From: CAYPTB01 sp964413535
Lineage (GTDB): Bacteria; Planctomycetota; UBA1135; GCA-002686595
Direction of reading: 5' to 3'
DNA length: 64,000 nucleotides
NCBI GenBank assembly: GCA_964413535.1
Contig: CAYPTB010000044.1
Location: 62,001-126,000 of the forward strand
The notes below the pieces were generated by a model that saw only the letters and a program-made list of their open reading frames with translations, did not search any database and had not been told where the DNA came from. Below are positions 60,054 through 64,000 of the stretch, in pieces (the stretch's first letter is position 1; each line of letters opens with the position of its first letter). The position numbers and the translations under genes are program-made.

Positions 60054-62006
60054 TCACTCGCCCGACGGAGCCGGCGCCGCTCCGCCTGACTTCCTGCGCC
60101 GCGAGCGGCGGCGCCGCCGCTTCTTGGGCGCAGGTCCGTCGGCGGACGGAAGGGATCCGTTGACGGTCGGCCCCTCGCGCTTCGAAGCGCGCCGCCGCCG
60201 TCTGCGCCGCGGTCTCTCTCCGCTCGGCCGACCGTCGGCGCCCGGCTCCGCCGCCCGCGGCTCGCGCGTCATGGGTTCCGCCGTTCTCGGCTGCGCCGAG
60301 GCCGGCGCCGGAGAAGACCTGTCGCCCGAGCGGCGCTTCCTGCGGCGCGGGCGCTTCCTGCCGTCGCCTCGGTCGCGTCCGTCGCGTCCGTCGCCCACGT
60401 GGCGCCGATCGCCGCGGCGAGGTGCGTCGGAGCGCTCCTCGTCCTCGTCGTCCGTGGCGGGCAGCGCGAAGCCCGGTCGCGGCTCCATCATCCGGCGGCG
60501 CCAGGCGCGCGCGTCGATGCAGTTGTCGCAAGCGCCGCAGGTCTGGCGGTGCTGCGGCAGGTCGAAGTAGCGCGCGAGCAGGATCCGGCGGCAGATCTTG
60601 CGGCTCATCGCGAAGCGCATCATCCGGTAGAGCGCCTTCAGGTCCTGCTCGAGCTTGCCGCCGGACTTGAGCAGGTCGGGGAGCTCGTCGGGATCGAGCG
60701 GCTTCACGATCCGCAGGCTGTTGTCCCCGAAGCCGCCCTCCAGCACGTCCATGGCGTACAGCCAGCGCATCGTGATCGAGAGCCGCTGATCGGCCCGCGT
60801 TCCGATGCCGACCGCTTCGCGCAGGTCGTCCAGGTCCTTCGTCTGGATGCGGTCGCCCCAGTCGTGCAAGGTCGAATAGACGCGCAGGACGAACTCGAGG
60901 TCGGGATTGGCCCACTCGATGAAGCTCTGCTGGATCGAGAGATCCTCCTCGAGGAACAAAAGCTCGCACCACGAGGGCTTGTCGTCGCGGCCGGCGCGGC
61001 CGACCTCCTGCGTCCACTCCTCGAGAGTCCCGGGCACCTGCGCGTGGATCACGAAGCGGATGTCGAACTTGTCCACGCCCATGCCGAACGCGTTCGTCGC
61101 GAGCACGACGCCGTCGCTCGACTGCATGAACAGGTCCTGCATCTCCCGCCGTTCCTTGTCGGCGAGCTTGCCGTGGTAGACGAGCGAGGGGATGCCGAGC
61201 GCCCTGAGCTCCTCGCGCAGCGCTTCCAGGTCCTTGATGAGCGCGGAGTACACGATCCCGGGACCGCCGATCTGCGCGATGCGCGACGCGATCAGCGGCA
61301 CCTTCTCGTCGGCGACGCGCACGCGCGTGCAGCCGAGGAAGAGGTTCTTGCGCTCGATGCCCGAGCGCAGGATCAGCGGCTTCTCCAGGCGCAGCGTCGA
61401 GACGACGTCCTTGACGACCTTCTTCGTCGCCGTGGCCGTCATCGCGACCGTCGGAGGGTTCCCCAGGCGCTCGCGGTAGATTCCGAGCTTCTGGTAGTCG
61501 GGCCGGAAGTCGTGGCCCCACTGGCTGATGCAGTGCGCCTCGTCGATGGCGAGCCGCACGACCGGCAGCTTGTCCTGGATGGCCTGGAACTTCGCCGTGC
61601 GGAAGCGTTCGGGCGTGATGTAGAGCAGGTCGAGCTCGCCGTCGATGGCGGCCTGGATGTTCTTGTCCTGCTGCTTGACCGGGATCGAGGAGTTGACGAG
61701 GGCCGCGGTGATGCCCTTCGCCTGGAGGGCGTCGACCTGATCCTTCATGAGGGCGATCAGCGGGCTGACGACGAGCACGAGTCCGTCGAGCGCCACGGCC
61801 GGGAGCTGGTACACGATCGACTTGCCCGAACCCGTGGGGGCCATGAGCAGGACGTCGCGTCCCTCCATCACGGCCTCGACGGCTTCGAGCTGGCGACCGC
61901 GGAAGTCCGCGTGCCCGAAGCGCTCTCGAAGGAGCTCGCGCAGCCTCGCGCTGCTGCCACCCCCCCGACGCCGGCCCGATCCCCTTCGCTTGCGGCGAAC
62001 GGCCAT
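60054..62006 (-). CDS. recQ: RecQ-family DNA helicase with basic C-terminal tail
   Basis: 650 residues from ATG 62006. SF2 helicase motifs: Walker A MAPTGSGKSIVYQLPA, LVVSPLIALMKDQVDAL, DEAH box IDEAHCISQWGHDFRPDY, VAMTATAT, then ATNAFGMGVDK and QEVGRAGRD. The zinc site Cys-x16-C-x2-C-x2-C is intact (TCGACDNC). In place of the HRDC domain it has about 130 residues rich in Arg, Lys, Gly and Asp. RecQ unwinds DNA 3-prime to 5-prime in recombination and fork repair. The tail probably binds nucleic acid. Confidence 0.92.
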   Translation of the reverse strand: MAVRRKRRGSGRRRGGGSSARLRELLRERFGHADFRGRQLEAVEAVMEGRDVLLMAPTGSGKSIVYQLPAVALDGLVLVVSPLIALMKDQVDALQAKGITAALVNSSIPVKQQDKNIQAAIDGELDLLYITPERFRTAKFQAIQDKLPVVRLAIDEAHCISQWGHDFRPDYQKLGIYRERLGNPPTVAMTATATKKVVKDVVSTLRLEKPLILRSGIERKNLFLGCTRVRVADEKVPLIASRIAQIGGPGIVYSALIKDLEALREELRALGIPSLVYHGKLADKERREMQDLFMQSSDGVVLATNAFGMGVDKFDIRFVIHAQVPGTLEEWTQEVGRAGRDDKPSWCELLFLEEDLSIQQSFIEWANPDLEFVLRVYSTLHDWGDRIQTKDLDDLREAVGIGTRADQRLSITMRWLYAMDVLEGGFGDNSLRIVKPLDPDELPDLLKSGGKLEQDLKALYRMMRFAMSRKICRRILLARYFDLPQHRQTCGACDNCIDARAWRRRMMEPRPGFALPATDDEDEERSDAPRRGDRRHVGDGRDGRDRGDGRKRPRRRKRRSGDRSSPAPASAQPRTAEPMTREPRAAEPGADGRPSGERPRRRRRRRASKREGPTVNGSLPSADGPAPKKRRRRRSRRRKSGGAAPAPSGE

Positions 62007-62229
62007 CGGAGAGGGGAGCCTAGCATCCAGGAGGAGAACGGGAAAGTGACCCAGGCCCACGGTGCGCGGCGATGGGCGTTCGCGCGTCACCGGGCGCTGG
62101 GCAGGAGCCGGGCGTCCTGCCGGTCGCCCTCGTGCTGCTCGCACTCGAGATCTGCTGGTCGTATTTGCTCGCTGGCTGGAAACCGCCAGCGGCATCTGCG
62201 CTCCTCGCCCGGCATGGACTGCCGTCGAG

Positions 62230-62800
62230 ACCGATCCCCCCCGCGCCCGACGCCGCCGAGAACCCGAACGAGGAGTCCTCGACGCTGTTCTGCTGGGCCA
62301 CCTCCAGACCTTCCTCGCGCGCGCGGACGAGGGCGCGGGCCCCGGGTTAGTTAGCCGTGCTCGTGCGGCGCGAGCTCTACCCCTATCTCGACTGTGGCAT
62401 TCTGGCGAAGGGATTTGCGCGCGTGCACTGTGCGCGCTGCGGGCGCGACGAGGTGGTGGCCTTTTTCCTGAAAGGGCCGGGGCTTTTGTCCCTCGTGCTG
62501 CGGCCGGAGCATGACCGACACGCGATGCACCTCGTTGACGAGGTCCTGCGGGAGGTCTCCATTCGCCAGTGGGGCTCTCCTTCCTGTTTCGGGTTCGCTA
62601 CCTGCTGGCCTTTGAGGCCAAGCTCTGCAGCGCGGTGAGGCCCATCTTCATGCACACGCTACCCGGTTGGCTGAGGGAGCGCGGCGAGAGCGCGGGCATC
62701 CTCGCCGTCCGCTCGGACGCGGTCGTCGTCGCGCAACGCTTCGGCAGCGCCCTCAAGCTCCGCATCATTGAGCAACACGATGACATCGAGCCAATCGTTG
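62230..62800 (+). pseudogene. IS91-family transposase remnant
   Basis: Pieces of an IS91-type (zinc-ribbon plus Y2) transposase in three frames: DAVLLGHLQTFLARADEG near 62280-62335, then YLDCGILAKGFARVHCARCG from about 62380, and from about 62570 FRVRYLLAFEAKLCSAV and GWLRERGESAGILAVRSDA. At least two frameshifts separate them, and the CxxC region after VAF is damaged (FFLKGPGLLSL). The catalytic Tyr region is missing. An old inactivated insertion. Confidence 0.7.
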
Positions 62801-62937
62801 TGGTCGTCACGAACGCTAGCTGAGCCTCAGCGCACCACCACCGTCGGGCGACACGGCCCGCGTGCCCGCCAACGTCATGCCGTGCAGTTCACTCCGTCGT
62901 CGCCGGACCTGCGCGAGACCGAGCTACTCGTGTAGGA

Positions 62938-63231
62938 TCAGTGAGGTCGGGCCTTGATTTCGCGATAGAGTTCAAATGCTCGTCGGCAGAGGCCTGCGGC
63001 CTCGTTGTATTGCTCAACAGTGATGTAATTCATGTTTGCCATGTCTCGCAGGCGGAATAGTTCAGTCTCCAATCGCTCGGCGTAGACCTCGGCACTGCCA
63101 AAGGCTCCGGCGCGCTCACTCAGGGAATGCCCGCGTTCAAGATGCTCCTCCAGTTTCCTAGAGTGATCACGGATGGTGATCATGGAGCTCTTGAATGCCA
63201 GGTACCAGGCGGCGTTCTTGAAGAAGTTCAT
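62938..63231 (-). CDS. Small helical protein of unknown function
   Basis: 97 residues, almost all helical (KLEEHLERGHSLSERAG, AERLETELFRLRDMANMN, AAGLCRRAFELYREIK). GC content is clearly lower than the window average and codon use differs, so it may be horizontally acquired with the nearby IS remnant. No family is recognised. Confidence 0.5.
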   Translation of the reverse strand: MNFFKNAAWYLAFKSSMITIRDHSRKLEEHLERGHSLSERAGAFGSAEVYAERLETELFRLRDMANMNYITVEQYNEAAGLCRRAFELYREIKARPH

Positions 63232-63437
63232 CGGCGGACTTTGGTTGCAAATTGTTGATTACCCTGTGCTCGCCAGTCACCTGGCGACCCAACCACGCAG
63301 CGCTTCGTAGAGCCGCGCGTGGTCCAAGAGAATCTTCACTATGCCGCGCTGCACTTCCTCTGATGCCGTGAGCCCTCTCGACGCCCTTCCCGCCACCCGA
63401 TCCGGTCACTTCTCCAACTCACCCGACCGCCCCGATT

Positions 63438-63503
63438 CTGACCCCCTTGGGGGCGAGGCGCGCAGCCTCCAGCGCCTCGCCAGGGGACCGGCTCCAGGGT
63501 CAG
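63438..63503. repeat. Degenerate palindromic element in a 304-base gap
   Basis: Outer pair CTGACCC (63438-63444) with GGGTCAG (63497-63503); inner stem GGCGAGGCGC (63452-63461) with GCGCCTCGCC (63472-63481). It resembles the short palindromes spread by RAYT enzymes and may also terminate the gene at 63536. The rest of 63232-63535 shows no gene. Confidence 0.5.
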
Positions 63504-63535
63504 GCGCTTGTACTATCCCCAGCCGCGGGACCCCG

Positions 63536-64000
63536 CTACCGCCCGAGCAATTGCTTGCGGTCGGCGCCGAACTTGTCCCGCAGCTTGCCCACCTTGTCCG
63601 AGGCGAAGCGGAACAGGTCGACACTGAAGAAGATGAATGGATCGTCGTCGACGGAGTGCCAGCTCACGCCGATGTTCCAGTTGCGGCGGAGGTGCAGGAG
63701 CACGCCCAGACTGGGATCGATGTCCTCGCGCAACGACGTGGTCGCCGAGATCCCGTAGTAGCTGCTGTAGTCGTCCGTGTACCACAGGTGTCCGGCGATC
63801 TCGATGACGGCGGATTCCTTGATGCGCACGTCATCCAGCGCGTGCGCGCTCGCCTCGATACCGAGGGTGGGATGCAGTAGGATCCATTGGCGATCGGGCG
63901 GACCCTGTTGCGGCAGCCTCAGCACATAGCCGTTGAGCAGCGACTCCCACGGATACATCGAGTAGCCGCGATCGAGGTACTTCTCCCAGTTCTCGACCGC
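63536..64000 (-). CDS. Hypothetical protein, possibly outer-membrane beta-barrel (partial)
   Basis: The gene runs off the window edge; 154 C-terminal residues are visible. Alternating aromatic strands (IEIAGHLWYTDDYSSYYGIS, GVLLHLRRNWNIGVSWHSV, DDPFIFFSVDLFRF) suggest a beta-rich, perhaps barrel-type, exported protein. It ends in KLRDKFGADRKQLLGR. No family recognised. Confidence 0.55.
   Translation of the reverse strand, partial: AVENWEKYLDRGYSMYPWESLLNGYVLRLPQQGPPDRQWILLHPTLGIEASAHALDDVRIKESAVIEIAGHLWYTDDYSSYYGISATTSLREDIDPSLGVLLHLRRNWNIGVSWHSVDDDPFIFFSVDLFRFASDKVGKLRDKFGADRKQLLGR

Overview
The window is about 64 kb of high-GC (roughly two-thirds G+C), gene-dense bacterial chromosome. The mix of genes suggests a planctomycete-like bacterium. 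It includes ECF-type sigma factors next to a membrane Ser/Thr kinase or an anti-sigma/VWA fusion, and large regulatory-like secreted proteins. It also has a thioredoxin-7/PDZ selenoprotein and an ExbB-ExbD pair beside a terpene-cyclase-like toroid protein. The phylum is an inference; there is no rRNA or ribosomal protein operon here to confirm it.

Layout. 1-4.6 kb: end of a TPR protein, exbB, exbD and a 1131-residue protein that joins a TolB-like propeller, a TonB-like membrane helix and an alpha/alpha toroid. 4.6-11.8 kb: Rieske oxygenase, cardiolipin synthase, GH43-like lipoprotein, GT39-like glycosyltransferase and a double PilZ protein. 11.9-15.9 kb: sigma factor-kinase operon with a divergent coiled-coil membrane protein. 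15.9-22.8 kb: OPT transporter, large envelope protein, mutM-efpL. 23.2-24.9 kb: a secreted cysteine-rich repeat protein that I do not recognise. 24.9-34.6 kb: mostly housekeeping genes (slyD, speA, dus, phoBR, threonine dehydratase, trmJ, RNase Z-like, cobalamin adenosyltransferase, miaE). 34.7-38.4 kb: beta-helix protein, a hydrolase carrying a minisatellite and a REP-associated tyrosine transposase. 38.4-41.7 kb: sigma factor/VWA operon and tRNA-Ile2(CAU). 41.7-50 kb: small redox, metal and hypothetical genes, including two genes interrupted by paired in-frame UGA codons, and two large palindromic elements. 50-59.7 kb: ATP-grasp enzyme and a four-gene envelope lipoprotein operon (trypsin-like/LpoB-like/COG3014-like/regulatory-like), then a TPR protein. 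60-64 kb: recQ, an IS91-family transposase remnant and two small or partial genes in a lower-GC accessory stretch.

The most notable content is at 43.0-43.7 kb and 47.2-48.5 kb. Two lipoproteins each contain two in-frame UGA codons placed exactly in predicted redox or metal motifs. One is an HMA-like protein encoded directly after a thioredoxin-like lipoprotein. The other is a Trx7/PDZ protein with the pattern U-x2-U-x2-C. UGA is an ordinary stop in neighbouring genes, and hairpins suitable for bacterial SECIS elements lie about 15-21 bases past these UGAs. Selenocysteine insertion is therefore the best explanation. No selA, selB, selC or selD gene is in this window, so the machinery must be elsewhere in the genome if this is right.
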